Origin: Pontibacter vulgaris
GTDB lineage: Bacteria; Bacteroidota; Bacteroidia; Cytophagales; Hymenobacteraceae
NCBI RefSeq assembly: GCF_022758145.1
Contig: NZ_JAJVDH010000007.1
Span: 62,001 to 126,000 of the forward strand
DNA length: 64,000 nt
Reading direction: 5' to 3'
Shown here in pieces: positions 53,687-63,754 of this stretch. Under the pieces are notes generated by a model. The model was not told the origin of the DNA, did no database searches, and saw only the letters and a list, made by a program, of their open reading frames with translations. Made by a program: the position numbers and the translations under genes. The first letter of the stretch is position 1, and each line of letters opens with the position of its first letter.

Positions 53687-56293
53687 ATGAACAGAACATC
53701 CCGAAAACACCTGAAAACAGGATTGCTTATACTTACCGCAGCAGCAGCAGTTGCCTGCACTAAAGAGTTAACCACAACAGCTTCTACAAACATCGAAACC
53801 GGTGTTTCGCAGGAACTGGCCATTTACCGGAAAAGCGTGCTGCAGGGGCTGTCTTACCAGCTGCATTTTGCTATACCTGCACAAGCAACAGCACCTATTC
53901 CTGCATCTGAAACTATACTTTTTAAACTGCTTGATAATAGACAGCCACTGCAAATCGATTTCAAAGAAAAAACGGATCACCTGCAAAGCGTAAAAGTGAA
54001 TGGCAAGCAAATACCAATTCAGCACACCAATGAGCACCTGATTATACCTGCCAGGTATTTAAGGAAGGGGGCAAATAAAATCGAAATTGAATTTACTGCC
54101 GGAAACCTGTCGCTGAACCGCAATGAGGATTACCTGTATACCTTGCTGGTGCCAGACAGGGCGCGCACCGTTTTCCCCTGCTTCGACCAACCTGATCTGA
54201 AGGCCAGTTATACTTTATCACTTAGCCTGCCTAAGAACTGGAATGCGCTGGCAAACGGGCCTTTACAGGATTCTGTCGTAACTGCTTCGGGCAAAACCTA
54301 CAATTACCTTCCCTCCGATACCATTAGCACTTACTTGTTTTCTTTTGCAGCAGGCGAGTTCAGCCACCTGCAACGCGAAGAAGCCGGGCGTACTATGCAC
54401 TTTTATCACCGCGAAACCGATAAGAATAAGCTCACAGAAAGTATAGAACCTATCTTCAAACTCCATAGAGAATCGCTTGCTTTCATGAGCAAGTATACAG
54501 GCATTCCCTACCCTTTCCGGAAATTTGATTTTGTGGCCATACCTGATTTCCAGTACGGCGGCATGGAGCATGTGGGCGCTATACAATACAAGGCTTCGTC
54601 GCTGTTTCTGGATGAAGGCGCCACACAGGACCAGAAAATTGCCCGCTCCAACCTGATAGCCCACGAAACCGCTCACATGTGGTTTGGTGACCTGGTTACG
54701 ATGCGCTGGTTTAACGATGTGTGGATGAAAGAAGTATTTGCCAATTTCATGGCCGATAAGATTACACAAACCTCCGTTGCCAATGCCAGTTACGACCTTA
54801 AATTCCTGACAGACCATTTTCCGGCAGCTTATAGTATAGACCGTACCACAGGCGCCAACCCGATACGCCAGCAACTGGATAACCTGCAGGATGCTGGCTC
54901 GCTTTACGGAAATATCATCTACCACAAGGCCCCCATTGTAATGCGCCAGCTGGAGTTGCTGATGGGCAAAGAAGAATTTCAGAAAGGGCTGCAGGAGTAC
55001 CTGAAGAAGTACACCAATGGCAATGCCTCCTGGCCTGACCTGATCGAAATTCTGGATGCCCGCACCCCGACAGATCTGCAACAGTGGAACCAGGTATGGG
55101 TAAATCAGCCCGGCCGGCCGGTTTTTAATTCCGAACTAAAAACTAAAAATGGCAAAATAGAAAAGCTTATACTTAGCCAGAAAGGCGAAGATGGCTCCGA
55201 CAGGCTTTGGCCACAAGTATTTGAGGTAGCGCTGGTATACCCGGACCGTGTGAAGGAGCTAACTGTTACAATGGATAAAGAACAGGTTAGCTTGCAGGAA
55301 GCAGAAGGACAGCCTGTACCTGCTTTTATACTTTACAACTCAGCGGGGCAAGGCTACGGCGTATTTCCGGTAGATGAGCACATGCTTGCTTCTGTTTATA
55401 CTTTGAAAGACCCTGTAGCGCGAGCATCGGCTTACATCACGCTGTACGAGAACATGCAGAATAACCGTTCTGTAAGTCCTGAGCAGCTATTGGAAGTATA
55501 CCGCAAAGGATTAACCCAGGAACCTGAAGAGCTCAACCTGAAGCTAATGACTGGCCAGCTGACAGATATTTACTGGAGATTATTATTACCCCAGGATCGT
55601 TTGAATCTGGCACCAGTGCTGGAAGCAGAACTCTGGAAAGCAATGGAGCAAAACAAAATGCCAAACGCTAAAAAGCTATTGTTTAAAGCCTACCAAAGTA
55701 TAGCCTTAACCAAGCCCGCGCAAGCTAAGCTTTACCAGATCTGGGAAAAAGAACAGGCCCCGGCTGGTGTCAAATTATCCGAAGATGATTATACTTCGCT
55801 TGCACTTGCCCTTGCCGTACGTGATTATCCGGCACCTGCATCTATACTTGAAAAACAGACCTCCCGCATTGCCAACCCGGACCGTAAGAAGCGCATGCAG
55901 TTCCTTATGCCGGCCCTTTCTGCTGATGTGCAAGTGCGGGATGCTTTCTTCGCTTCGCTTAAAAAGGCAGAGAACAGAGAGAAAGAGGCTTGGGTACAAA
56001 CCGCTTTAGGTTATTTACACCACCCTTTACGTACCGCAACTTCAGAAAAATACTTAAAAGAAAGCCTTGATTTGCTGGAGGAAATCCAACTCACAGGCGA
56101 CATCTTCTTCCCTTATAACTGGCTACAGGCTACATTTGGCAGCTACCAAAGCCCGGCAGCTGCAGCAATAGTACGGACCTTTCTGGCTGATAAACCTAAC
56201 TATAACCCAAAACTAAAAGGGAAGATTTTACAGGCAACAGATGCCTTGTTCCGGGCAGAGAAGCTACTCTATACTTCCGGTTCCAAAAAGTAA
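53687..56293 (+). CDS. M1 family aminopeptidase, lipoprotein
   Basis: An 868-residue exported metallopeptidase. A lipobox AVAC gives Cys24 as anchor. The zinc motif HETAH (326-330) and third ligand Glu349 are intact. The substrate-binding segment GGMEH (291-295) replaces the usual GAMEN, with His where Asn is common. M1 enzymes remove N-terminal residues from peptides. A long helical C-terminal part (ERAP-like) runs to residue 868. Stands alone, with strong terminator. Confidence 0.92.
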   Translation: MNRTSRKHLKTGLLILTAAAAVACTKELTTTASTNIETGVSQELAIYRKSVLQGLSYQLHFAIPAQATAPIPASETILFKLLDNRQPLQIDFKEKTDHLQSVKVNGKQIPIQHTNEHLIIPARYLRKGANKIEIEFTAGNLSLNRNEDYLYTLLVPDRARTVFPCFDQPDLKASYTLSLSLPKNWNALANGPLQDSVVTASGKTYNYLPSDTISTYLFSFAAGEFSHLQREEAGRTMHFYHRETDKNKLTESIEPIFKLHRESLAFMSKYTGIPYPFRKFDFVAIPDFQYGGMEHVGAIQYKASSLFLDEGATQDQKIARSNLIAHETAHMWFGDLVTMRWFNDVWMKEVFANFMADKITQTSVANASYDLKFLTDHFPAAYSIDRTTGANPIRQQLDNLQDAGSLYGNIIYHKAPIVMRQLELLMGKEEFQKGLQEYLKKYTNGNASWPDLIEILDARTPTDLQQWNQVWVNQPGRPVFNSELKTKNGKIEKLILSQKGEDGSDRLWPQVFEVALVYPDRVKELTVTMDKEQVSLQEAEGQPVPAFILYNSAGQGYGVFPVDEHMLASVYTLKDPVARASAYITLYENMQNNRSVSPEQLLEVYRKGLTQEPEELNLKLMTGQLTDIYWRLLLPQDRLNLAPVLEAELWKAMEQNKMPNAKKLLFKAYQSIALTKPAQAKLYQIWEKEQAPAGVKLSEDDYTSLALALAVRDYPAPASILEKQTSRIANPDRKKRMQFLMPALSADVQVRDAFFASLKKAENREKEAWVQTALGYLHHPLRTATSEKYLKESLDLLEEIQLTGDIFFPYNWLQATFGSYQSPAAAAIVRTFLADKPNYNPKLKGKILQATDALFRAEKLLYTSGSKK

Positions 56294-56325
56294 AAGCCTG
56301 GAAGATTACAGTGCTCCATTAAAAC

Positions 56326-56362
56326 ACAAAAGGCCGCTTCACTACTTGAAGCGGCCTTTTGT
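56326..56362. terminator. Palindromic terminator
   Basis: Stem ACAAAAGGCCGCTTC/GAAGCGGCCTTTTGT with a 7-base loop. It ends the aminopeptidase gene and faces the leftward MlaD gene. Confidence 0.92.
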
Positions 56363-56380
56363 ATGTGGTATAATTATACT

Positions 56381-57385
56381 TTACTTCCGGTTTGTAGTAT
56401 CAGCCTTTTCAGCCTTCTTAGCATCGCGTACGGCCTGGCGTTTGAAGTAGCCTTTCAGCAGGAAGTTACTTTTGATCGCTTCCATGTTCTCATCCAGTTT
56501 CTTGGTGCTGGTTTCCAGGTTACCCATTGTGCGCTGTAGCTGCCCTGCAAACTTTTCATCGTTCAGCAACACGCCCATGGCATTATCTGTGCTGTTAAGT
56601 TTGGCGCTGGTAGTTTTAAGGTTGCTTGTAATATCAGATGCAGCCGTAGTTGCCTGCTTTAACTGTGCCACAGAGCTTTGCAGTTGGTTAAATACGGCGG
56701 TATCTGTCAGCAATTGGTTGGCAAGGCCATCTTTGGTGTTCATTTTAGCTGTAAACTGCGATAGCGCCGCCGAAGCTCTTGCTGTATTAACTGATGTTTT
56801 TTCCAGCCCGGCAAGTATAGTCCGGAAGTTAGTGGCCATAGTTGAATCGGTAAGCAAGGCACCAACAGTACCTTTTCCGTTTACAAGTCCGGCGCTAAGT
56901 TGCTTAAAATCACCGGTTATAGCCTGCAGGTTCTTGTTGTTTTCCTGCAATGTGGCCATCATATCATCAGTGTTCAGGCCAGCTTCGGTCTGTAGCAGAT
57001 CGCCGTTCTGAATTTGTGGAGCAGTCGGTGTTCCGCCAAGTATTTCGATAATCTGGTTACCGATAAGACTTTCAGAAGCCAGCCTGGCTTTCGCATCTTT
57101 ATGTATAAATTTCTGGGCTGCTTCTTCAATAGTAAGCTCCACCTCTACCTGCGACTGGCCGGCAATTGTTATACTTTTTACAGTACCGATCTTCACACCT
57201 GAAAACCATACATTGTTTCCGGTTTTAAGACCTTCAACGTTTTCAAAAATAGCCCGCACTTTTACAGTCTGTACAAAGCGCTTCTGCTGGCCCCCCAGTG
57301 TAAGTATGGCCGCCACAAAAATAATGATGGCGATAAATACGAAAATGCCTACTATAACTGAACGTTTGTTTTCTGCACTACCCAT
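56381..57385 (-). CDS. mlaD: MlaD-type lipid-binding protein
   Basis: A 334-residue inner-membrane-anchored protein with one N-terminal helix (about 10-31), an MCE domain at about 38-120 (VEGLKTGNNVWFSGVKIGTVKS) and a long helical tail of about 200 residues rich in Gln, Thr and Ser. It is the substrate-binding part of a phospholipid ABC transporter. It directly abuts the ATPase gene (0-base gap). The long tail may bridge toward the outer membrane. Confidence 0.9.
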   Translation of the reverse strand: MGSAENKRSVIVGIFVFIAIIIFVAAILTLGGQQKRFVQTVKVRAIFENVEGLKTGNNVWFSGVKIGTVKSITIAGQSQVEVELTIEEAAQKFIHKDAKARLASESLIGNQIIEILGGTPTAPQIQNGDLLQTEAGLNTDDMMATLQENNKNLQAITGDFKQLSAGLVNGKGTVGALLTDSTMATNFRTILAGLEKTSVNTARASAALSQFTAKMNTKDGLANQLLTDTAVFNQLQSSVAQLKQATTAASDITSNLKTTSAKLNSTDNAMGVLLNDEKFAGQLQRTMGNLETSTKKLDENMEAIKSNFLLKGYFKRQAVRDAKKAEKADTTNRK

Positions 57386-58159
57386 TTAGTCTATGAAATT
57401 GTAATTGTAAAACGATTTAACGCGTTCATCATCTGTATTGAACACTTCTTCAAAAGTACCCTGGCGCTGAAACTGGCCATCCAGCAGCATCACGATCCGG
57501 TCGCCGGTTGCCCTGGCGCATGTTAAATCATGGGTAATAATAATGGAAGAAGTATTATACCTTTGCTGAACTTCATTTATAAGGTTATTTATTTCTATAC
57601 ATGTGATCGGGTCCAGACCTGCCGTGGGCTCGTCATAAAGCATGATATCTGGTTTTAGTATAAGCGTACGGGCAATACCGATACGCTTACGCTGCCCACC
57701 CGAAAGCTCCGACGGCATCTGATCCTTTGTCTGAGAAAGCCCAACCGCATCCAGTACCATATCTACAAGGCGGTCAATCTCTTTTCGGCTGAGATCGCGG
57801 GAGTTGCGCACCAGCGGGAACTCCAGGTTTTCCTGCACGGTCATACTATCGTAGAGGGCGCTGTTCTGGAAAGAGAACCCTATCTTAAGGCGCAGCTTAT
57901 CCAGGTCTCTTGCAGACAGATTGTTCACATTCTGCCCCAACACATTAACCTGGCCTTCGTCCTGTTTCAGTAAGCCTGAAATGATCTTGATAAGCACTGA
58001 TTTACCTGTACCTGAACGGCCCAGTACCACCAGGTTTTCGCCCCGGTAAAGGTCCAGGTCTACGCCTCTTAATACTTCGTAGTCATCAAAGGCTTTTTTA
58101 AGGTCCCTGATGGAGATTACTTTATCGTTATAGTCTATTTTCGAATTAGCGTGTTTCAT
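57386..58159 (-). CDS. mlaF: MlaF-type ABC ATPase
   Basis: A 257-residue ATPase with Walker A GRSGTGKS, signature LSGGQRKR, Walker B YDEPTAGLDP and the switch His in IITHD. It powers the MlaE/MlaD lipid transporter. It lies 12 bases after the permease gene and abuts mlaD. Confidence 0.93.
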   Translation of the reverse strand: MKHANSKIDYNDKVISIRDLKKAFDDYEVLRGVDLDLYRGENLVVLGRSGTGKSVLIKIISGLLKQDEGQVNVLGQNVNNLSARDLDKLRLKIGFSFQNSALYDSMTVQENLEFPLVRNSRDLSRKEIDRLVDMVLDAVGLSQTKDQMPSELSGGQRKRIGIARTLILKPDIMLYDEPTAGLDPITCIEINNLINEVQQRYNTSSIIITHDLTCARATGDRIVMLLDGQFQRQGTFEEVFNTDDERVKSFYNYNFID

Positions 58160-58171
58160 GCAGTTTAATGG

Positions 58172-58987
58172 TTATAGAGCGCGTATGGCATTAATTACCT
58201 GCAGCGATAACAGCTCCTCAATAAATATGAGGAACATGGCTGTTACTACCGACGAGTTGGCTGCTTTGCCCACACCTTCTGTGCCTTTAGAAGAATGATA
58301 GCCTTTGTAGCAACCCACCATACCGATCGTGAACCCGAAAATAAACGACTTTATAACCGATGAAAATACATCCAGAAAGCTGATGGCATCAAACACCTGC
58401 ACGAAGAACGTTACAAAGCTGGTTTGCTCGTGCTGGTTTACGTTTACGTAAGAGCCAAGCAATGCCACAAACACAGTGTACATCATCAGCGAAGGGATCA
58501 TGAGCGTGGTTGCCAGAACACGCGTAACTACCAGAAATTTAAAGGGGTTGGTAGCCGATACTTCCATGGCATCAATCTGTTCTGTTACCTTCATCGAGCC
58601 CAGCTCTGCACCGATGTTGGACCCTACCCTGCCGGCTGCAATAATAGCCGTTACTAGCGGTGCCAGCGCCCTTACTATGGCAATAGACATTAGCGAAGGC
58701 AACCAGGCCGTGGCTCCAAACTCAGAAAGCGAAGGCCGCGACTGGTTCGTGAACACAATACCTATGATAAAGCCTGTTAAAGAGATAAGCGGAAGCGAAC
58801 GTGCCCCTACCTCATAAAACTGGTTAATGATTTCTTTAAACTCGTAAGGAGGCATGAAAACCTCTTTAAAAAACCGGGTAATAAAGGTATATATTCTATA
58901 CAGCTCAAAAAAAACGCGGTCTAACCTCCTGGAAAGTACGTATTTATTTGTTTTCGTATAGTCAGCTCCCTTCTGTTGGTCCCCCAT
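58172..58987 (-). CDS. mlaE: MlaE-type permease
   Basis: A 271-residue inner-membrane permease with five or six helices and the family segment VRALAPLVTAIIAAGRVGSNIGAEL. It transports phospholipids across the inner membrane with MlaF and MlaD. First gene of the three-gene operon. MlaB and MlaC are not seen in the window, as is common in this phylum. Confidence 0.92.
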   Translation of the reverse strand: MGDQQKGADYTKTNKYVLSRRLDRVFFELYRIYTFITRFFKEVFMPPYEFKEIINQFYEVGARSLPLISLTGFIIGIVFTNQSRPSLSEFGATAWLPSLMSIAIVRALAPLVTAIIAAGRVGSNIGAELGSMKVTEQIDAMEVSATNPFKFLVVTRVLATTLMIPSLMMYTVFVALLGSYVNVNQHEQTSFVTFFVQVFDAISFLDVFSSVIKSFIFGFTIGMVGCYKGYHSSKGTEGVGKAANSSVVTAMFLIFIEELLSLQVINAIRAL

Positions 58988-59152
58988 ATTATAACAAGTA
59001 TAAACTCAGATCTAACGTAAACTTATGCGTAAATCTTCAGCATAAGTAATCCGCGAAATTAATTAAAGATTATTTCCTATCCTTATAAGATTTGAAATAC
59101 AATACAGTTTACCGCTAAAATAGCCTCCTATGGCAAATACGGGCAGGTAAAA

Positions 59153-60919
59153 CTAAAAGAAGCGGTTCACCTTTGTTAATTCTGCTCTATATTCTGTCAG
59201 AAGCCTGTTTTTAGAGATAAAACCAATTGATTTTCCGCGACTTACTACCGGCAGATACCTGCGTTTAGAATCATCAAACTTATTGAGTACCTGTGAGGCT
59301 GGCTCATTTATATCAACAGTTACCTGGGGCACATGCATAATATCGCGGGCATAAACGGTATCATAGGTTGATACTTCGTCGAGGTGTTTCCGGATATCGC
59401 TGAGCGAGATGATACCGACCAGTATGCCTCTTTCGTTCAGTACCTGCAAAAAATCCCGGTCGGAGTTAGAGAAGGTTTCCACCACTTTACGGAAGGTAGC
59501 TTCTTCAAGCACGGGTGCTTCATCGTCTTCGGTAAGCTGTCGTATGTTTAACTGGTTAAGCAATATCCTGTCTACCCTGAAGGCTTTGCTTTGCCCTTTT
59601 GGCTGTTCTACTGTTACACGCAGGTTCTCTACATAGTATTTAAGGAAGTATGCCACTGCACAAACGATCATGAGCGGCACAAACAGCTGGTAACTCTGCG
59701 TGATTTCGGCTACTAGGAAAATGGCGGTAACAGGTGCATTCATAACACAGGCAAAAACGGCCGCCATGCCCAGGAACATATAAGTAGGCGCATCCAGCCC
59801 TGCAGTCGGGAAAATCACCATCACTATTTTATAGAACAGAAAGCCTAAGAACCCACCTGTGATAATGGAAGGAGCAAAATAACCACCTTCGCCACCAGAG
59901 CTAACACAAATACCTGTACTTATGGGCTTTACCAGTGTAATAAGCGAAAAGAACAGCAAACTGGACCAGGCCGTATTTGGCAAAGCAGCAAAAGGCGAAT
60001 TAAAAAACAGGGAGCGTTCTTCTAAGCGCAGCAGGGCCTCTATACTTACATAACCTTCGCCATACATGGGCGGCAATATAAAAATAATAGAACCCAGGGC
60101 AATACCGCCTGCAATAGCACGCAGATAGGCGCTTTTAATTTTTGAGAAGTAAACCGAACAGAAACTATAGGTACGCAGCAGATAAGACGAAATAAGCATG
60201 CCCAGCACGCCAAGCAGAATAATTAAGGGTATCTGGTCGTAAGTAAAATTAGCAATAGCAGCCTCAAACCGAAGATGGTCGCCCATTATAAACTCGTACA
60301 GGATTTTACCTGTAGCCGCCGCCACCAGCAATGGTATTAGCAAGGTTGGCGTGAATTCGGGAAGTATGGTTTCGAGCGCAAAGATAAAGCCACCTGTTGG
60401 CGCGTTATAAACAGCCGAAATACCAGCCGCTACGCCACAACCAATCAGCAAAGTACGCAAGCGATAGCCCAGGCCCAGGAAGCGCCCCAGGTTAGAACCC
60501 ACGGCAGCTCCGTTAGTAATAATAGCAGCCTCTACCCCGGAGCTGCCTCCAAAACCAATGGTAAGCCCGGTAGTTATAAATTTAGTATAGATAAGCCTGA
60601 ACCGGATAATTGAAGATTTCTGCTCGATAGCCTCGATGACATTGCGCGCTCCGTTAAAATAGGCCGTTTTCATAAACAGGTTTCTGTTCAGGAAGGTAAC
60701 CAGCAGAAAACCGATGAGTGGCAGCAGGAAGTACAAAAGCTTGGGAGCAAAAAATACGGCGTACTGCTCGAAATAGAAAATGATGGTTTTAACAAGAATA
60801 GCCGAAAGCCCCACCACTATGCCTACCACAATGCTAAGTATAAAAGGAAGTATCCGATTGTTGCCCTGCTTCCGGCGCCATCGCAGGAAAGCCAGCTGGT
60901 ATCGGTGATATCTGTTCAT
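59153..60919 (-). CDS. ClC-family chloride channel/antiporter with CBS domains
   Basis: A 588-residue protein with about 17 membrane helices (1-440) and a tandem CBS pair (about 460-585, with KSIGFISKNRLL near the end). The selectivity segment GFGGSSGVEAA differs from the GSGIP consensus, and the gate region reads GGEGGYFAPS. The gating Glu position cannot be stated with certainty by eye. It exchanges or conducts chloride; CBS domains may sense nucleotides. Stands alone. Confidence 0.9.
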   Translation of the reverse strand: MNRYHRYQLAFLRWRRKQGNNRILPFILSIVVGIVVGLSAILVKTIIFYFEQYAVFFAPKLLYFLLPLIGFLLVTFLNRNLFMKTAYFNGARNVIEAIEQKSSIIRFRLIYTKFITTGLTIGFGGSSGVEAAIITNGAAVGSNLGRFLGLGYRLRTLLIGCGVAAGISAVYNAPTGGFIFALETILPEFTPTLLIPLLVAAATGKILYEFIMGDHLRFEAAIANFTYDQIPLIILLGVLGMLISSYLLRTYSFCSVYFSKIKSAYLRAIAGGIALGSIIFILPPMYGEGYVSIEALLRLEERSLFFNSPFAALPNTAWSSLLFFSLITLVKPISTGICVSSGGEGGYFAPSIITGGFLGFLFYKIVMVIFPTAGLDAPTYMFLGMAAVFACVMNAPVTAIFLVAEITQSYQLFVPLMIVCAVAYFLKYYVENLRVTVEQPKGQSKAFRVDRILLNQLNIRQLTEDDEAPVLEEATFRKVVETFSNSDRDFLQVLNERGILVGIISLSDIRKHLDEVSTYDTVYARDIMHVPQVTVDINEPASQVLNKFDDSKRRYLPVVSRGKSIGFISKNRLLTEYRAELTKVNRFF

Positions 60920-61249
60920 GTGCTCTGGTACCGGATTGCTTTAAACTACCAAGTTAGCAAATATTGCTAAAGTTGAATACAGCCCAACATCCTTTACCCT
61001 ACGGTGTATTTTAACTAACAGCCGGATTTAGATCTAAATTTAAAGCAGGAAGATTGCCCCAGTTACAAGTATAAAGCTAAGGCTACCATGTGCTTCGGTT
61101 TAAACAGGTTAAAATAATTTAGGCTGCTTGTAAACTTTAGTGTGCAGTTTGTTCGTTTAAAGCCTGTTCCGGTTTACACTTGTTGGGCATCCTGCAAATC
61201 AGGGCCAGTAGGCAGGTTTAAAGCATAGTTTAAGAAATTTAAAAAGCTT
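60920..61249. other. Intergenic region between divergent genes
   Basis: About 330 bases between the ClC start and the penicillin-binding protein start. It is AT-rich in part and carries one AAGTATA near 61067. No gene or RNA was recognised. Confidence 0.45.
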
Positions 61250-63754
61250 TTGGCAAATAATACAGGGCATACCATAGCCCGCATACTTAATTTTATACTT
61301 CGCGAGTTCATTTACCCGGCCGGCCGTCTCCTGAAAGTAAGTCTTACCCGGTTTTACCTCCGTCTACGACCTAAATTTACACTAGCTTACATGCGGCAAT
61401 TACGTTCCGGTGCATCAGCGGGCAGGCTGTTGCTCAAGGCTTTTTACCGGGGTAGTTTGTTCCTGCTGCTTTGCCTGGTTATGTTTTACCTGGCTGTGTA
61501 TATGGGCTTTTTTGGCCGCCTGCCTACCACCTCCGATCTTCGCGATAAGCAAAACAACACGGCATCAGAAGTATACGCTGCCGATGGCGAACTACTTGGC
61601 CGTTATTACATACAGGACCGTACCAACGTAAAGTATGAAAACATTGCCCCCATTGTAAGCAAAGCCCTTATTGCTACTGAAGATGTGCGTTTTTATGAGC
61701 ACGACGGCATTGATGTAAAAAGTTTGCTGCGGGTTATATTTAAAACCCTGCTGCTACAGGAAGAAAGCTCGGGCGGTGGTAGCACGTTGAGCCAGCAATT
61801 AGCCAAAAACCTCTATCCGCGGCAGGAGCATCTTATACTTACCATGCCTGCCAATAAACTGCGTGAGTTTATTATTGCCAGGCGACTCGAGAAACTATAC
61901 TCTAAAGAAGAGATACTGGAACTGTACCTGAACACAGTACCAATGGGCGGTAACCTTTACGGTATAGAACGGGCATCGCGCCGCTTTTTTAACACCACTG
62001 CCGATTCTATAAAGACAGAGGAGGCTGCCGTACTGATTGGCATGCTTAAAGCCACCACCACGTATAACCCACGCCTTAACCCCGAGCGCGCCAAACAACG
62101 CCGCAATGTTGTATTAAGCCAGATGGCTAAGTATAACTTTTTATCGGTAGCCGCTGCCGACTCGCTGCAGCAACTGCCTTTAAAACTGAATTACCGATAC
62201 GAAACCCATAACGACGGTATGGCGCCCTACTTCCGGGAGCAGCTCAGGCTGGAACTGGTACAATGGTGCAGCACAAAAACAAAAGAAAACGGGGAACCCT
62301 ATAACCTGTATACCGACGGGCTTAAGATCTATACAACAATTGATGCCAACATGCAGGCACACGCCGAGCGCGCAGTACGCAAGCGCATGGCACAGCTGCA
62401 AAGCCAGTTTGATGCGCACTGGAAAGGCCGCATACCCTGGGGTAATAACACAACTGTAATACGCGAGGCAAAGGAACGCTCAGATCGTTATAAAAAGCTG
62501 AAAGCAGCCGGGAAATCTGATGCCGAAATAGACGACATATTCCGGGAACCGATACCGATGAAAGTGTTCAGTTGGAAAGGAACTTCAGAAAGAAGTATGA
62601 GCCCACTGGATTCGGTCCGGTATTACCAACGCTATCTGAATACGGGCTTGCTGGCCGTTGACCCTCAGTCTGGTTACATTAAAGTATGGGTGGGAGGTAT
62701 CAATCATCATGCTTTCAAGTATGACCATGTGCGTTCTAAACGCCAGGCCGGCTCCACTTTTAAACCACTGGTTTATGCAGCAGCATTGGAAAAAGGCGTT
62801 GAGCCCTGCTCCTATTTCGAGAACAAACTGGTTACTTACCCGGAGTATGAAAACTGGACGCCCAAAAATGCGAACGACCAGTATGGCGGTGAATATTCTA
62901 TGCGGGGTGCACTGGCCCATTCTGTAAACACTATATCGGCACAGGTGCTGCTGCAAACAGGCATAGACCAAACCGTTGCGCTTGCTCACCGCATGGGCAT
63001 CCGGAGCGATTTACCTAAAGTACCCGCTCTTGCACTTGGCACAGCCAGCGTATCGCTTTACGAAATGGTGAGGGCCTACGCTACGTTTGCTAACGATGGC
63101 AACACGCAGGACCTGATTTATATCGAGAAAATAATTGATCGCAACGGCAAGGTTTTAAGGCAACACCACAAAGGTAGTAATGTTCGCAAAGCCATCTCTT
63201 CTGAAACCGCTGCCACCATGTTGCGCCTGATGCAGGGCGTGGTGGAAGAAGGCAGCGCTGCAAAACTCAGATCAGAGTTCGCCCTAAGTATGGATATTGC
63301 GGGCAAAACAGGCACGACGCAGGACCATGCCGATGGCTGGTTTATTGGCATTACCCCCGATCTGGTAACAGGTGTTTGGGTGGGCGCCGAAAGCCCGGCA
63401 GTTCGTTTCCGTACCTTAGCGTTGGGGCAAGGTTCACATACAGCTTTACCTGTCTGGGGCGATTTCATGTATCGTGTAACCCGCGACCGGACACATTCTT
63501 CTATGCGTTATAGTAAATTCAGTCCGCTACCTTACTGGTTGGAAGAACGCCTGGCTTGTGCTTCTATACTTGAAGAAAGAGTTGAAGAGCAACCTAATTT
63601 TATTGACCGGCTATTTGAAAGCATCAGAGGCAACCGTGGCAGAAGCTATGACGAATGGAAAGAGGAAGGCCGCAGAAACCGGAAAGAAGAAAAGAAACGT
63701 CGGAAAGAACGTGAAAAAGGCCGTAACAAACACCGCGATATTTTCAGGTGGTAA
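61250..63754 (+). CDS. Class A penicillin-binding protein (PBP1a-like)
   Basis: An 834-residue bifunctional peptidoglycan synthase. One membrane helix (about 70-87) precedes a GT51 transglycosylase with Glu144 (IATEDVRFYEHDG) and GGGSTLSQQLAKNLYP. The transpeptidase has Ser502 in SxxK (GSTFKPLV, Lys505), SVN at 558-560 and KTG at 686-688. A very basic Lys/Arg-rich tail follows. The frame starts with TTG at 61250; the first ATG is 61391, which would drop 47 residues. The 61250-61391 segment looks coding (GC-rich, charged), so the TTG start is kept. Confidence 0.92.
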   Translation: MANNTGHTIARILNFILREFIYPAGRLLKVSLTRFYLRLRPKFTLAYMRQLRSGASAGRLLLKAFYRGSLFLLLCLVMFYLAVYMGFFGRLPTTSDLRDKQNNTASEVYAADGELLGRYYIQDRTNVKYENIAPIVSKALIATEDVRFYEHDGIDVKSLLRVIFKTLLLQEESSGGGSTLSQQLAKNLYPRQEHLILTMPANKLREFIIARRLEKLYSKEEILELYLNTVPMGGNLYGIERASRRFFNTTADSIKTEEAAVLIGMLKATTTYNPRLNPERAKQRRNVVLSQMAKYNFLSVAAADSLQQLPLKLNYRYETHNDGMAPYFREQLRLELVQWCSTKTKENGEPYNLYTDGLKIYTTIDANMQAHAERAVRKRMAQLQSQFDAHWKGRIPWGNNTTVIREAKERSDRYKKLKAAGKSDAEIDDIFREPIPMKVFSWKGTSERSMSPLDSVRYYQRYLNTGLLAVDPQSGYIKVWVGGINHHAFKYDHVRSKRQAGSTFKPLVYAAALEKGVEPCSYFENKLVTYPEYENWTPKNANDQYGGEYSMRGALAHSVNTISAQVLLQTGIDQTVALAHRMGIRSDLPKVPALALGTASVSLYEMVRAYATFANDGNTQDLIYIEKIIDRNGKVLRQHHKGSNVRKAISSETAATMLRLMQGVVEEGSAAKLRSEFALSMDIAGKTGTTQDHADGWFIGITPDLVTGVWVGAESPAVRFRTLALGQGSHTALPVWGDFMYRVTRDRTHSSMRYSKFSPLPYWLEERLACASILEERVEEQPNFIDRLFESIRGNRGRSYDEWKEEGRRNRKEEKKRRKEREKGRNKHRDIFRW

